From Bryobacteraceae bacterium (GTDB lineage: Bacteria; Acidobacteriota; Terriglobia; Bryobacterales; Bryobacteraceae): DNA of 64,000 nt. Positions 25,192-34,416 of this stretch are shown one piece after another. Where the stretch lies: NCBI GenBank assembly GCA_030041495.1, contig JASHNT010000055.1, positions 49,442-113,441 of the forward strand, in the 5' to 3' direction. A program made the translations under genes and the position numbers. The notes beneath the pieces are model-generated. The model had not been told where the DNA came from. It searched no databases and saw only the letters and a list, made by a program, of their open reading frames with translations. Each line of letters begins with the position of its first letter. Position 1 is the first letter of the stretch.

Positions 25192-27255
25192 GTGGCACAA
25201 CCATCCACAGCACCCGCCGCCAACGCCCAGGCTTTATCCGACCTCGGGAATTGGACCGAGTACGGCGTTCCGGTCGGAGTCATTGCGATCATCGTCGCGC
25301 TGATCACGCCGATGCCCGGCGTGCTGCTGGATTTTCTGATCGTCATCGACATCATGCTCTCCGTGGTGGTGATGATGGCCGCGGTGTACATCCGGCGCCC
25401 GGTGGAATTCAGCGTTTTCCCCACCGTCCTGTTGCTGCTCACGCTGTACCGCCTGTCGTTGAACATCAGCTCCGCGCGGTTGATTCTGTTGAACGGCAAC
25501 ACGGGCACCTCGGCAGCCGGACATGTGATCGAGGCCTTCGGCAACTTCGTGGTCGGCGGCAACTACATCATCGGGACGGTAATCTTCCTGGTGCTGATCG
25601 CGATTCAGTATGTCGTCATCAACCACGGCGCGGTCCGAATCTCCGAAGTCACCGCGCGTTTCACCCTTGACGCTCTACCCGGCAAACAGATGTCGATCGA
25701 CGCGGATCTCAACGCGGGGCTGATTGACGAGGCCGAGGCCCGTTCCCGGCGGAAGCAGCTTGCCGCGGAGGCAGAATTCTACGGCGCCATGGATGGTGCG
25801 TCACGTTTCACGCAGCGCGACGCAGTGGCCAGCATCATCGTAACGGGTATCAACATCATCGCGGGATTTTTGATCGGCGTTCTGGAGCACGGCATGGAGC
25901 TGCAGCACGCCCTCCAGACCTACACGGTGCTGACCATCGGCGACGGCCTGGTCACGGTGATTCCGGCGCTGATGATCTCGGTCTCCGGCGGCTTGATTGT
26001 GACCCGCACGGGCTCCGAGGACGGCCTGGGCGCTGAGGTTCGCAAGCAGCTTTTTAAATCCTCGCAGCCGTTATTCCTGGCCGGCGGATTACTTGTCGTG
26101 CTGGCGGCATTTCCGGGACTCCCCACGCTTCCGTTTCTCCTCTGCGGAGCCGGCTTGGGCACGGTCGGGTGGCGAATGCGTCAGAAATCCGACGCCGCGC
26201 CCGCCGCCTCCAAGCCGGTTACGAAGGCGAAAGAGGACTTGGAAGACCTCCTCAAGGTCGAGCCTCTCACGCTCGAAATCGGGCTCGGTCTCGTCTCGCT
26301 GGTGGAGCGCGGGCCGGATTCGCCTTTGCTGCAGCGGGTGCTGGGAGTGCGCAAGCAGCTCGCCAAGCAGATCGGTTACCTGATGCCGCCGGTGAAGGTC
26401 AAGGACAACATGTCGCTGCGTTCCCGCGAGTACGTGATTCACATGCACGGCAGCGAAATCGGCCGCTTCGAATTGCTTCAAGGGCATGAATTGGCGATCC
26501 CCAACGGCGCTCCGGACGCGACGCTGCAAGGCAAGCCCGCGCACGATCCGGCCTTCGGCCTTCCCGCGTTGTGGGTCCGTCAGGACCAGACCGATCGCGC
26601 CCGCGCGAGCGGTTACACGGTGGTGGACGCGGTCAGCGTCATCGGCACGCATCTGGCCGAGCTCGCCCGGCGCCACGCTCCGGAGCTGTTCAGCCGGCAG
26701 GACGCCAAGAATCTCTGCGACCGGGTGGCGAAGGACAACCCGAAAGTGATCGAGGATTTGGTTCCTAAATTGCTGCCGCTGACAACGGTGCAGCGCGTCA
26801 TCCAAAATCTGCTGCGGGAACAAGTGTCGGTACGCGACTCGGTCAAGATCCTGGAGGCCCTCGGCGAAGCTGCGCAGAGCAGCAAGAACCCGGTGCTGCT
26901 GACCGAGTACGTGCGCCAGTCCATCCGCCGCGGAATCGTGCAGCCGCTACAGAGCACCAAGGGCGAGATCCAGGCCTATCTGATGGATCCCTCGATCGAG
27001 CGTACGATCGAATCCTCGGTCGAGCATGGGGAATTGAACAGCAGCCTCACGCTGGCGCCAGAAACTATGCGCGACATCGTGGGGCGGTTCACGCGGAAGA
27101 TTGAAAAGTCCGATAGCGCGGTGGTCGTGGCCAGCGCCGGCTCGCGCTACTTCGTCAGGCAAATCATCGAGACCGCGCTCCCCAACGTGAGCGTGCTCTC
27201 GCACAACGAGATTCCTTCGGAAATGCACATTCGTTCGCGGGGATTCATCGATTAG
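25192..27255 (+). CDS. flhA: Flagellar export protein FlhA
   Basis: A 687-residue export-gate protein with about eight N-terminal membrane helices (residues 20-310). The FHIPEP-type signature region appears as YRLSLNISSARLILLNGNTG and the conserved FTLDALPGKQMSIDADLNAG. The cytosolic C-terminal domain (about 335-687) binds export chaperones. GTG start 25192 follows AAGGAATT, 10 nt after the regulator stop. FlhA is the ring-forming gate component that couples export to the proton motive force. Confidence 0.97.
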   Translation: MAQPSTAPAANAQALSDLGNWTEYGVPVGVIAIIVALITPMPGVLLDFLIVIDIMLSVVVMMAAVYIRRPVEFSVFPTVLLLLTLYRLSLNISSARLILLNGNTGTSAAGHVIEAFGNFVVGGNYIIGTVIFLVLIAIQYVVINHGAVRISEVTARFTLDALPGKQMSIDADLNAGLIDEAEARSRRKQLAAEAEFYGAMDGASRFTQRDAVASIIVTGINIIAGFLIGVLEHGMELQHALQTYTVLTIGDGLVTVIPALMISVSGGLIVTRTGSEDGLGAEVRKQLFKSSQPLFLAGGLLVVLAAFPGLPTLPFLLCGAGLGTVGWRMRQKSDAAPAASKPVTKAKEDLEDLLKVEPLTLEIGLGLVSLVERGPDSPLLQRVLGVRKQLAKQIGYLMPPVKVKDNMSLRSREYVIHMHGSEIGRFELLQGHELAIPNGAPDATLQGKPAHDPAFGLPALWVRQDQTDRARASGYTVVDAVSVIGTHLAELARRHAPELFSRQDAKNLCDRVAKDNPKVIEDLVPKLLPLTTVQRVIQNLLREQVSVRDSVKILEALGEAAQSSKNPVLLTEYVRQSIRRGIVQPLQSTKGEIQAYLMDPSIERTIESSVEHGELNSSLTLAPETMRDIVGRFTRKIEKSDSAVVVASAGSRYFVRQIIETALPNVSVLSHNEIPSEMHIRSRGFID

Positions 27256-27267
27256 GCGGACCCAGCC

Positions 27268-28518
27268 ATGCGAATTAAGTCCTATTTCGTCAGTTCGGTT
27301 GAGGAAGCGATCATCGAGGCGCGCGCTGAGCTGGGAGAAGACGCGCTTTTGCTGAACACGCGCAGGACAACCTCGCCGGAAGGCTCCGCGGCCGGTTACG
27401 AAGTGGTCTTCGGTTGTACGGAAGATTCCGTGACGGGCGCATCGCCGCGGTCCGAAACTCCGCGCACCCGTACCTCAGCACCGGTCGCCGGCGGGACCAT
27501 ATCACCCGCTCCGCCCGCCGCGGGTCCGACTGCTTCCGCTCCGCCTGCGGCGGTTCCGATTGCTCCGGCCGCGATTACCCTCTGTCCAATTCCCGCCGCT
27601 CCCCCAGCCTCGAAACCCGAACAACCATCCGTTGAGTTGGATCAGCTTCGCGCGCAGATGGACGAGATTCACGGCCTCCTGCTGGCCGCCGGAAGGCCGC
27701 AGACGATGCCCCGCCGCGTGCCTTTCCTCGACCGGATTTTGGCGCGTCTCACCAAGGCAGGCTTCAGCGCGGCGCTGGCGGGATCGATTATCGATGGCGT
27801 TGCAGCGGCCTTGCCGGATCGTGGAGAGTGCAACGAGGACGAACTGTTTGACCTGCTGAGTCGTGAAATCTGCACCCGGATCAAGATCAATTCCGAGTTG
27901 GGCGCCGCCTCCGCCGGCTGTGCCGTGATCGCGCTGGTGGGCCCCGCAGGCGCGGGCAAGACCGCCACGCTGATGAAAATCGCGGCCTATCAAGCGGCCC
28001 CCAATCGCCCTATCCGTTTGCTCGCCTTGCATGGCTCCGGAATCGGCAACCGCATGGAGTTGCAATTCTTCGCGCGCAAGACAGGCGTTGCTTTCAGCGC
28101 CGTCGAGAATCCCGAATCGCTCCCCGCTCTGGTCGAAGAGGCGCGGCAGAAGGAGATTGTGCTGATCGACACGCCCGGCAACCAGACCGCGGCGGAGCGC
28201 CAGAAGCTCGGCTCGCTTCTCGCGCGTTGCCCCGGCGTAGATGTGCATTTAGTTTTGCCGGGATACATGAGCTCCGGCGCATGCCGCGAAGCGATCCGGA
28301 AGTACGGCGTCTTCTGGCCGTCGAAGCTGGTGGTGACCAAGCTCGACGAAACGCCTACCTTCGGAACCTTGGTCTCGGAAGCAGTCCGCGCCGGACTGCC
28401 CCTTTCGCTGGTTGTGGACGGTGTTGGAATTCCGGACAGCCTGCACGCTGCGTCCGCCGGCGACTTAGCCGGCATCGCGATGGGATCGGAAGGCGCGGCC
28501 ACGGCTGCGTGCGCGTAA
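27268..28518 (+). CDS. flhF: Flagellar SRP-like GTPase FlhF
   Basis: A 416-residue GTPase. The N-terminal MRIKSYFVSSVEEAIIEARA is typical of FlhF, followed by a long proline/alanine-rich linker (about 60-125). The G domain has P-loop VGPAGAGKTATLMKIA near residue 231, DTPGNQTAAE, and TKLDETPTFGTLVS. FlhF sets flagellar number and polar position. Its usual antagonist FlhG (MinD-like), normally the next gene, is absent; fliA follows directly after 7 nt. Confidence 0.93.
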   Translation: MRIKSYFVSSVEEAIIEARAELGEDALLLNTRRTTSPEGSAAGYEVVFGCTEDSVTGASPRSETPRTRTSAPVAGGTISPAPPAAGPTASAPPAAVPIAPAAITLCPIPAAPPASKPEQPSVELDQLRAQMDEIHGLLLAAGRPQTMPRRVPFLDRILARLTKAGFSAALAGSIIDGVAAALPDRGECNEDELFDLLSREICTRIKINSELGAASAGCAVIALVGPAGAGKTATLMKIAAYQAAPNRPIRLLALHGSGIGNRMELQFFARKTGVAFSAVENPESLPALVEEARQKEIVLIDTPGNQTAAERQKLGSLLARCPGVDVHLVLPGYMSSGACREAIRKYGVFWPSKLVVTKLDETPTFGTLVSEAVRAGLPLSLVVDGVGIPDSLHAASAGDLAGIAMGSEGAATAACA

Positions 28519-28525
28519 GGAACAT

Positions 28526-29293
28526 ATGGGCTCTCCCGGCGCACTGGCGTATACCGAGCACCGCGAAATGGCGGGAGCAGAACGGGAACAACTGATCCTG
28601 GAGTATCTGCCTCAGGTCCGCTGGATCGCGTCGCGGATTCATGAGCGGTTGCCCGACAACGCGTCTCTGGAAGATCTCATCTCCTCCGGCATCGTGGGCC
28701 TGATCAACGCTATCGACAGCTTCGATCCATCCCACAATGTCAAGCTGAAGACTTACGCCGAATACCGGATTCGTGGCGCGATCCTGGACAGTATTCGCGG
28801 CATGGACGGAATCCCCCCGCACAAGCGCAAGCACTTGAAAGACGTTCAAGGCGCCATCGCCCGGCTGGAGCAATCTTTGCAGCGCGCTCCGGAAGAGGAG
28901 GAGATCGCCGCGGAGCTTGGTTTGACGCTTTCCGCCTATCAGGATCTGCTGCTGGACCTGCGTGCCGTCTCCGTGGGAAGCCTGGACGCGCCGGAGCACG
29001 AAGGTAGCTCCCGCACCCTCATGTACTACCTGGCCGACAACGAAGATAAATCGCCTGCCCGGGAGTTCGAACGCTGTGAGCTGGAAAAGCTGATTCAGGA
29101 GGGGCTCATGAAAATGCCCGGCCCTGAGCGGGTGGTGCTCGATTTGTACTACCGGCAAGGCTGCAACATTCGCGAGATCGCGCCGGTGCTGAATCTGCAC
29201 ATCACGCGGATTTCGCAACTCAAGGCGCAGGGCATCCTGCGCTTGCGGCAATACATTGAGCGGCAATGGCCGACTCCCCGAGGATTGTACTGA
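28526..29293 (+). CDS. fliA: Flagellar sigma factor FliA (sigma-28)
   Basis: A 255-residue sigma-70-family factor of the FliA/WhiG group. Region 2 includes YLPQVRWIASRIHERLPDNA and IVGLINAIDSFDPSHNVKLK with TYAEYRIRGAILDSIRGMD. Region 4 HTH is CNIREIAPVLNLHITRISQL. It directs late flagellar genes and is held by FlgM, encoded two genes downstream. The matching promoter is clearest before fliC. The stop overlaps the fliN ATG (TGATG), so both are translationally coupled. Confidence 0.95.
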   Translation: MGSPGALAYTEHREMAGAEREQLILEYLPQVRWIASRIHERLPDNASLEDLISSGIVGLINAIDSFDPSHNVKLKTYAEYRIRGAILDSIRGMDGIPPHKRKHLKDVQGAIARLEQSLQRAPEEEEIAAELGLTLSAYQDLLLDLRAVSVGSLDAPEHEGSSRTLMYYLADNEDKSPAREFERCELEKLIQEGLMKMPGPERVVLDLYYRQGCNIREIAPVLNLHITRISQLKAQGILRLRQYIERQWPTPRGLY

Positions 29294-29640
29294 TGGGTCT
29301 CTTGGACGAATCAAACGAGCAGGTACTGAAACCCGCGCCGGCGGCTCGCAACCCGGCGGACGTGCTGATGCAGGTAGAAGTGCCGGTCAGCGTATCTCTC
29401 GGCCGCACCAGAATGCGCATGAAAGACCTGCTCAGCCTGACGCACGGCTCCGTAGTCGAGCTCGACGAATACGTCGGCGATGAGGTGGAAATCCTTGTGA
29501 ACAAATGTGTTCTGGCGCACGGAGAAGTGGTGGCCATCGACGGCAATTACGGCGTCCGGATCACCCGCCTGGGTAGCGGAGGCGCTCCGCCGGCCGTTCC
29601 TGAAAGTCCTTCGCCCGAGGAGGCACATGAGAACGGCTAG
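29293..29640 (+). CDS. fliN: Flagellar switch protein FliN
   Basis: A 115-residue C-ring protein. The SpoA domain reads VEVPVSVSLGRTRMRMKDLL, GSVVELDEYVGDEVEILVNK and AHGEVVAIDGNYGVRI, all canonical FliN. The N-terminal 30 residues are a variable extension. The ATG 29293 overlaps the fliA stop; an ATG at 29266 inside fliA is less likely. A second, shorter SpoA protein lies at 14874-15128. This one is the closer match to standard FliN. Confidence 0.93.
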   Translation: MGLLDESNEQVLKPAPAARNPADVLMQVEVPVSVSLGRTRMRMKDLLSLTHGSVVELDEYVGDEVEILVNKCVLAHGEVVAIDGNYGVRITRLGSGGAPPAVPESPSPEEAHENG

Positions 29641-29671
29641 GACGCTCACCTTAGTACCCGAAAATTTTTTC

Positions 29672-29698
29672 TCAACAAATTCGGGACTTCTACGATAT
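29672..29698 (+). promoter_or_regulatory. Weak sigma-28-like site before flgM
   Basis: TCAA-N15-TACGATAT fits TAAA-N15-GCCGATAA at 8 of 12 positions. A problem is that the predicted start near 29705 would fall within the AGGAGG (29701-29706) used by flgM. The site overlaps an inverted repeat CCCGAA/TTCGGG at 29657-29684. Confidence 0.25.
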
Positions 29699-29714
29699 AT
29701 AGGAGGCTGATCGC

Positions 29715-30017
29715 TTGAGGATAACGGATCAAGATACGGTGAACACGATTTCCAACTCGCAAGCGGCCGGGATTTATGACTCGCCCAAGGCCGCCTCCAG
29801 CGGAGCCTCTGGGGCTCAGAACTCCGCCGACTCCGCTTCCGACCGGATCGATCTTGGCAACCAAAGCGACCTGGTCTCGCAAGCACTAACCGCCGGCACG
29901 CAGGGCCGGGCGGAGCGCATCGAGCAGCTTCGCGCGCTAGTCCAATCCGGGCAATACCAGGTGGATCCGGCAGCGCTGAGCCAGTCGATTGTGCAGTCCG
30001 CTTTAAGCGGTTACTAG
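29715..30017 (+). CDS. flgM: Anti-sigma-28 factor FlgM
   Basis: A 100-residue protein. The N-terminal half is disordered and serine/alanine-rich. The C-terminal half has SDRIDLGNQSDLVSQAL and RIEQLRALVQSGQYQVD followed by LSQSIVQSALSGY, the FlgM sigma-binding helices. It blocks FliA until exported through the finished hook. The start is a TTG preceded by AGGAGG with 8-nt spacing. It lies close to fliA and before flgK, the usual arrangement. Confidence 0.88.
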   Translation: MRITDQDTVNTISNSQAAGIYDSPKAASSGASGAQNSADSASDRIDLGNQSDLVSQALTAGTQGRAERIEQLRALVQSGQYQVDPAALSQSIVQSALSGY

Positions 30018-30029
30018 AGACCAACGCCG

Positions 30030-30374
30030 ATGACCCCGCGGGAATGCTGTGAAGAGGCCGAGAACAGTCTCGCCCAAGCGGGCGAGCTCCTGCTCAACCC
30101 CTCGCCCGGTGCTTTGGAAGAATCCGTGCAAGCGCTGAGCCGAGTCATGGAACTGCTCGAAACTCTCGCCAGCGCAAGCGCTCGCGACTGGGACCCCGTG
30201 GTGCATCTCGCGATCCACCGCATCCAGACCGCCGCGTGCGCTTTGGCTCCGCGGATCGAGCACGGGTCGAAGCTGGTGCGCGGCTGGATGCAGTTGCGGA
30301 TGGGTGAAGGCTACACCCGTGGAGGCTCGCCGCAATTCGCGGAGCCGGAGACCGGGCGTGGATTGGAAGCATAA
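30030..30374 (+). CDS. flgN: FlgN-like export chaperone (by position)
   Basis: A 114-residue, largely helical protein: ECCEEAENSLAQAGELLL, ALEESVQALSRVMELLETLA and a third helix around HLAIHRIQTAACALAP. It ends in GWMQLRMGEGYTRGGSPQF. I do not see a firm family motif. Its place between flgM and flgK, its length and its helical character fit FlgN, the chaperone of hook-filament junction proteins FlgK and FlgL. It starts 12 nt after flgM and ends 3 nt before flgK. Confidence 0.55.
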   Translation: MTPRECCEEAENSLAQAGELLLNPSPGALEESVQALSRVMELLETLASASARDWDPVVHLAIHRIQTAACALAPRIEHGSKLVRGWMQLRMGEGYTRGGSPQFAEPETGRGLEA

Positions 30375-30377
30375 ATT

Positions 30378-31802
30378 ATGGGAAGTCTCTTCGGTGCGTT
30401 AGACAGCAGCTTAAGCGCGATGACGGCGCTTCAGAACGCTATGGACGTTGTGCAGAACAACGTCAGCAACGCTTCCACTCCCGGCTACGCCAACCAGACG
30501 GCGACCTTCGTCGCCGAACCTCTGAATATATCCGGCGGACTGGATGGAGGCGTCCAATCCGGCCCGACCCAAAGCTCGGACAGCCACTATGCCGATCAAG
30601 CGGTTCAAGCGCAGATGTCGGCGCAAGGCGGCTTCACGGCTCAATCGACCGCCTTGTCCTCGATCCAGTCGCTCTTCGACGTTACTGGCCAAACCGGAGT
30701 CATCGGCGCGCTAAACAATCTGTTCCAGAGTTTTTCGGCCTGGGCCACCACTCCCGATTCCAGCGCGAACCAGCAGAACGTACTCTCGCAGGCTTCCGAA
30801 CTGGCGCAGCAGTTTCAGTCCGCGGCGGCATTCCTGTCGCAGACCACCACGCAGGTGAACCAGCAGATCGGCTCCGCAGTCCAGCAGATAAATCAATTGG
30901 CCGGGCAGATCGCTACGGACAATGCGGCTCTGGCCCAATCCACCACGCCCGATCCCAACGTTCAGGCGAACCTGGAATCCTCGCTCGAAAGCCTGTCGCA
31001 GCTCGCCAATATCAGCGTGCTGTACCAAGCCAACGGAACAGCGACGGTTATGCTGGGCGGGCAGACGGCGCTGGTGGACGGAAGCCAGCAGTACGCCATC
31101 CAGGCGAACTTCTCGGGCTCCGGATCGGGCGGCAATCCCAACGCTGTACCCGATGTGCAGATTTTGGATGCGAACGGCGACGACATCACCAGCCAGATTT
31201 CGCAAGGAACTCTCGGCGGGTTGCTGAGCGTCCGTAATACGACTCTGCCGTCACTGCAGGGCGATAGCCAGCAGCAGGGTGCATTGAATATTCTTGCCCA
31301 GCAGGTCGCCGACCGGGTCAATTCGATTCTCACCAGCGGGACTACCCCCAGCGGATCGGCCGGCACGGCCTTGTTCACGTACAGCAACGCAAGCCCTGTG
31401 GATGTCGCCGCGACCCTCGCGGTCAATCCGGCGATTACCGCCTCCGGGCTCGCGCCGGCTAATGCGAATGGCAGTAACGCGGCCGCGCTCCAGTTGTCGA
31501 ACCTGGGCGATTCCACCGCGTCCGCCGACGAAATCGACGGCCAGACCATTGTGCAATACGCGGCCTCGATCGCAACCAATGTCGGCCAGCAGGCCTCTAA
31601 TGCCCAGACCGGACAAACCCTCCACACACAATTGCTGTCCCAGGCGCAGGCTACGCAGACGCAGATCTCGGGCGTTTCGCTCAACGCGCAAGCCGCGCTT
31701 CTGCTCCAGCTCCAGCAGGGCTACGACGCCGCCGGGAAAATGGTGAGCGTCATCGGCTCGCTGGCCAACACGCTGATCGATATGATTCCGAATCCGAGTT
31801 AA
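30378..31802 (+). CDS. flgK: Hook-filament junction protein FlgK (HAP1)
   Basis: A 474-residue protein. The N-terminal LFGALDSSLSAMTALQNAMD, NNVSNASTPGYANQ and the C-terminal SGVSLNAQAALLLQLQQGYD with MVSVIGSLANTLIDM are HAP1 features. The centre is rich in serine, threonine and glutamine. It connects hook and filament with FlgL, which follows after 11 nt. No signal peptide, as expected for a type III export substrate. Confidence 0.95.
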   Translation: MGSLFGALDSSLSAMTALQNAMDVVQNNVSNASTPGYANQTATFVAEPLNISGGLDGGVQSGPTQSSDSHYADQAVQAQMSAQGGFTAQSTALSSIQSLFDVTGQTGVIGALNNLFQSFSAWATTPDSSANQQNVLSQASELAQQFQSAAAFLSQTTTQVNQQIGSAVQQINQLAGQIATDNAALAQSTTPDPNVQANLESSLESLSQLANISVLYQANGTATVMLGGQTALVDGSQQYAIQANFSGSGSGGNPNAVPDVQILDANGDDITSQISQGTLGGLLSVRNTTLPSLQGDSQQQGALNILAQQVADRVNSILTSGTTPSGSAGTALFTYSNASPVDVAATLAVNPAITASGLAPANANGSNAAALQLSNLGDSTASADEIDGQTIVQYAASIATNVGQQASNAQTGQTLHTQLLSQAQATQTQISGVSLNAQAALLLQLQQGYDAAGKMVSVIGSLANTLIDMIPNPS

Positions 31803-31813
31803 GGACGAGTTCC

Positions 31814-32740
31814 ATGATTCAAGGCATTGGCTCTATCTCCCAGGAATTCCTGGCAAACCTTCAAAATCTCAACCAGGAGATGCAAGCCACACAGGAGCAG
31901 CTCACCACCGGACGCTCCATCAACCAACCCTCCGACAATCCCGGCGAGTTGGGCGACGTTCTGCAGCTTGAATCCGACTTGGGCAACATCAATCAGGTTT
32001 CGCAGAACCTGAGCCAGGTCACAGGCCAGGTTAACACCGCGGAGTCCGCGCTCGAGAGCGCCACCACTTTGCTGGAGCAAGTTTCAACGCTGGGTGAGCA
32101 AGGCGCCGAGAGCACCATGACAGCTTCGCAACGAAGCGCGCTGTCGCAGCAGGTAGAGCAATCGCTCCAGCAATTGGTTTCTCTCAGCCAGACGCAATAC
32201 GACGGGGAATACGTCTTCAGTGGCGACGATGCCACTCAGCCTTCCTACCAGCTCGACTTAAGCAGTCCCACCGGCGTGGACCAATTGATCACCGCGCCTT
32301 CCACGGGGCTGATTCAGGACGCCACGGGGACCACTTTTGCGGTTTCGCAGACCGCGCAGCAAATCTTCGACGACCAAAATCCGGACGGCACGCCGGCCGC
32401 GGACAATATTTTCGCGGCTGTGAACAACCTGCGCGTGGCGCTGGCGAATAACGACCAGACGGGCATCAACAATGCGCTCAGCTCCCTGCAACTGGCGCAG
32501 AACCACCTGTCGGAGTCGCTGCAATTCTATGGCGGAGTCCAGGATCAGCTCAGCAACGCGAGCTCCGTCGCGCAGAAATTCCAGCTTCAGTATCAGACTG
32601 CGTTGTCGCAGGACACCAGCACCAACGAGGCGACGGAAGCGGTCGATCTCACCCAGGAGCAGACGTCCATTCAAGCCGCGCTGCAGTCGGAGGCCTCTTT
32701 GCCCAAGACGTCGCTGTTCGATCTGATTACGCAGGACTAA
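31814..32740 (+). CDS. flgL: Hook-filament junction protein FlgL (HAP3)
   Basis: A 308-residue flagellin-like protein. The N-terminal helix LANLQNLNQEMQATQEQLTT and INQPSDNPGELGDVLQLESD resemble the flagellin/FlgL N-domain, and YDGEYVFSGDDATQPSYQLD is a FlgL hallmark. The C-terminal helix contains TNEATEAVDLTQEQTSIQAA. It is the last gene of the regulator-flhA operon. It ends 5 nt before the end of convergent motB, with no room for a separate terminator. Confidence 0.93.
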   Translation: MIQGIGSISQEFLANLQNLNQEMQATQEQLTTGRSINQPSDNPGELGDVLQLESDLGNINQVSQNLSQVTGQVNTAESALESATTLLEQVSTLGEQGAESTMTASQRSALSQQVEQSLQQLVSLSQTQYDGEYVFSGDDATQPSYQLDLSSPTGVDQLITAPSTGLIQDATGTTFAVSQTAQQIFDDQNPDGTPAADNIFAAVNNLRVALANNDQTGINNALSSLQLAQNHLSESLQFYGGVQDQLSNASSVAQKFQLQYQTALSQDTSTNEATEAVDLTQEQTSIQAALQSEASLPKTSLFDLITQD

Positions 32741-32745
32741 ATGTT

Positions 32746-33558
32746 TTATTTCGAAGCGGCTGGCGGCGTAGCGGCCGGCGGCTTGGGTTGCTTTACCAGG
32801 CGGTTCGCGATCACCACGTCGACGCGCCGGTTCTTTGCCCGGCCTTCCGGAGAGTCGTTGTCGGCCTCCGGCTCGGTGTCGGCGTAGCCCACGATCCCCA
32901 TGCGTTTCTCGTCCACCTTAAATTTGTTCACCAACACGTTCATCATGGCGATCGCTCGCGCCGCGGAAAGTTCCCAATTGCTTTGGAAGCGCGCCGTGTG
33001 GATCGGCTGCGAGTCCGTATGACCCTCGATTCGCACCGGATTGCCCACCGCGTTCAGCGCCTCGGCTAGTTTCTCGATCGTCGGGTAGGTGGCGGGATCG
33101 ACCACATCGCCGCCGGACGGGAAAAACGCAGCCTGTTTGAGGCTGACCACCAGCCCGCGAGGCTCCAGACTCACCTCGACCTTGCCCTCTTTGATTTCCT
33201 GCTCCAGCGTGGAGGATAGAACTTTGAGCGAGGGCATCAGCTCCACCACGTCGTCCGGCGGCGCATCTTTGGTCGCCCGCTGCGCTCCGCCCGGGCCTTT
33301 CATCTGCGCGTTTCCCTGGCCCTTGTCGTCCACCGTGCCGCCCAGAATCTTGGCGACGGCCGGGGGCACACCCACCGATTTTCCATCCGCCAGCGCCTTT
33401 TCCACGGCCTCGGAAATCTGGCGGGCCTTGGATTTATCCGTTTGAGAGGACGCGAACATCACCACGAAAAAGGCGAACAGAAGCGTGATGAAATCCGCGT
33501 AGGAAACCAGCCACCGTTCGTGGTTCTCGTGCCCTTCGTGTTTGTTGCGCCGCGACAT
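32746..33558 (-). CDS. motB: Flagellar stator protein MotB (first copy)
   Basis: A 270-residue protein with one membrane helix. WLVSYADFITLLFAFFVVMF holds the proton-accepting aspartate of the stator. The C-terminal OmpA-like peptidoglycan-binding domain includes VRIEGHTDSQPIHTARFQSN and GIVGYADTEPEADNDSPEGR with AKNRRVDVVI. With MotA it forms the ion channel that drives rotation. It lies 3 nt after motA. A second motB with a different linker is at 46848-47507. Confidence 0.95.
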   Translation of the reverse strand: MSRRNKHEGHENHERWLVSYADFITLLFAFFVVMFASSQTDKSKARQISEAVEKALADGKSVGVPPAVAKILGGTVDDKGQGNAQMKGPGGAQRATKDAPPDDVVELMPSLKVLSSTLEQEIKEGKVEVSLEPRGLVVSLKQAAFFPSGGDVVDPATYPTIEKLAEALNAVGNPVRIEGHTDSQPIHTARFQSNWELSAARAIAMMNVLVNKFKVDEKRMGIVGYADTEPEADNDSPEGRAKNRRVDVVIANRLVKQPKPPAATPPAASK

Positions 33559-33561
33559 GGG

Positions 33562-34416
33562 TTATCCGCGTGCTTCCGCGGTAGCGGCGGCACCGGTTTT
33601 TTCGGCCGCGGCTTTGGGTTTCTTTCCGCTGTCCTGCACAAACGCTTCCAGCTTGGTGCGAATCAGCTTGGGATTCATGCCTTCCAGGATGCAGGAGACG
33701 CCCTCGAGCAACAGCTCCTTGAGCTGTATATCTTTCTGCGCCCGGGTTTTGAGCTTGTTGGCGGCGGGCAGGAAGAACAGGTTCGCGGTCGCGACTCCGT
33801 AGACCGTCGCGACAAACGCGATGGCGATGCCCTTACCCACCTCGTCGATGTTTTCCAGGTGCTTCATCACCTGGATCAGGCCCATGACGGCGCCGATGAT
33901 CCCGATCGTCGGCGCGTAGCCTCCCGCGGCCTCGAACACCTTGGCCTCCGCCTCCGCCTTCTTCTCGGCCTGCGCCAGGTCCAGGTCGATCATCTTGCGC
34001 AGCTCCTGGAGATCGGTGCCGTCCACGGCCAGCGTCAACATCTTCTTGAGAAACGGCTCGTCGATTTTATCCAAGTCTTCTTCGAGCGAGATCAGGCTGC
34101 TTTTACGGGCTTTGGTCGCGTAGGCCACCACCTCGTCGATGGCGGCTTCCGGGTGAGTGACCTGCTCGAAGAGAATCTTCTTGAGACCCCCCAGCGCGGC
34201 CAACAGCGAAGAGAGTGGCGAGGTTACCATCACCGCGCCCAGCGTGCCGCCGAGCACGATGATCGCCGCCGTCACCTGGGTCACGTCGCTAACCTTGCCG
34301 CCGTCCAGGATCAAACCGCCCAGCAGGGATGCGATCGCGACCACTACCCCACCCAACGTGGCGAAATCCGGACGGGTGGAACGTAGTTTCGCCTTGCCCT
34401 CCGCCTTTTCAGCCAT
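33562..34416 (-). CDS. motA: Flagellar stator protein MotA (first copy)
   Basis: A 284-residue protein with four membrane segments: LGGVVVAIASLLGGLILDG, AIIVLGGTLGAVMVTSP, YAPTIGIIGAVMGLIQVM and GIAIAFVATVYGVATANLFF. The cytosolic loop carries charged residues that contact FliG. It overlaps flbD by 8 nt and is followed by motB, forming flbD-motA-motB. The C-terminus ends in an alanine/lysine-rich tail (KKPKAAAEKTGAAATAEARG). A diverged paralogue lies at 45994-46851. Confidence 0.95.
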   Translation of the reverse strand: MAEKAEGKAKLRSTRPDFATLGGVVVAIASLLGGLILDGGKVSDVTQVTAAIIVLGGTLGAVMVTSPLSSLLAALGGLKKILFEQVTHPEAAIDEVVAYATKARKSSLISLEEDLDKIDEPFLKKMLTLAVDGTDLQELRKMIDLDLAQAEKKAEAEAKVFEAAGGYAPTIGIIGAVMGLIQVMKHLENIDEVGKGIAIAFVATVYGVATANLFFLPAANKLKTRAQKDIQLKELLLEGVSCILEGMNPKLIRTKLEAFVQDSGKKPKAAAEKTGAAATAEARG

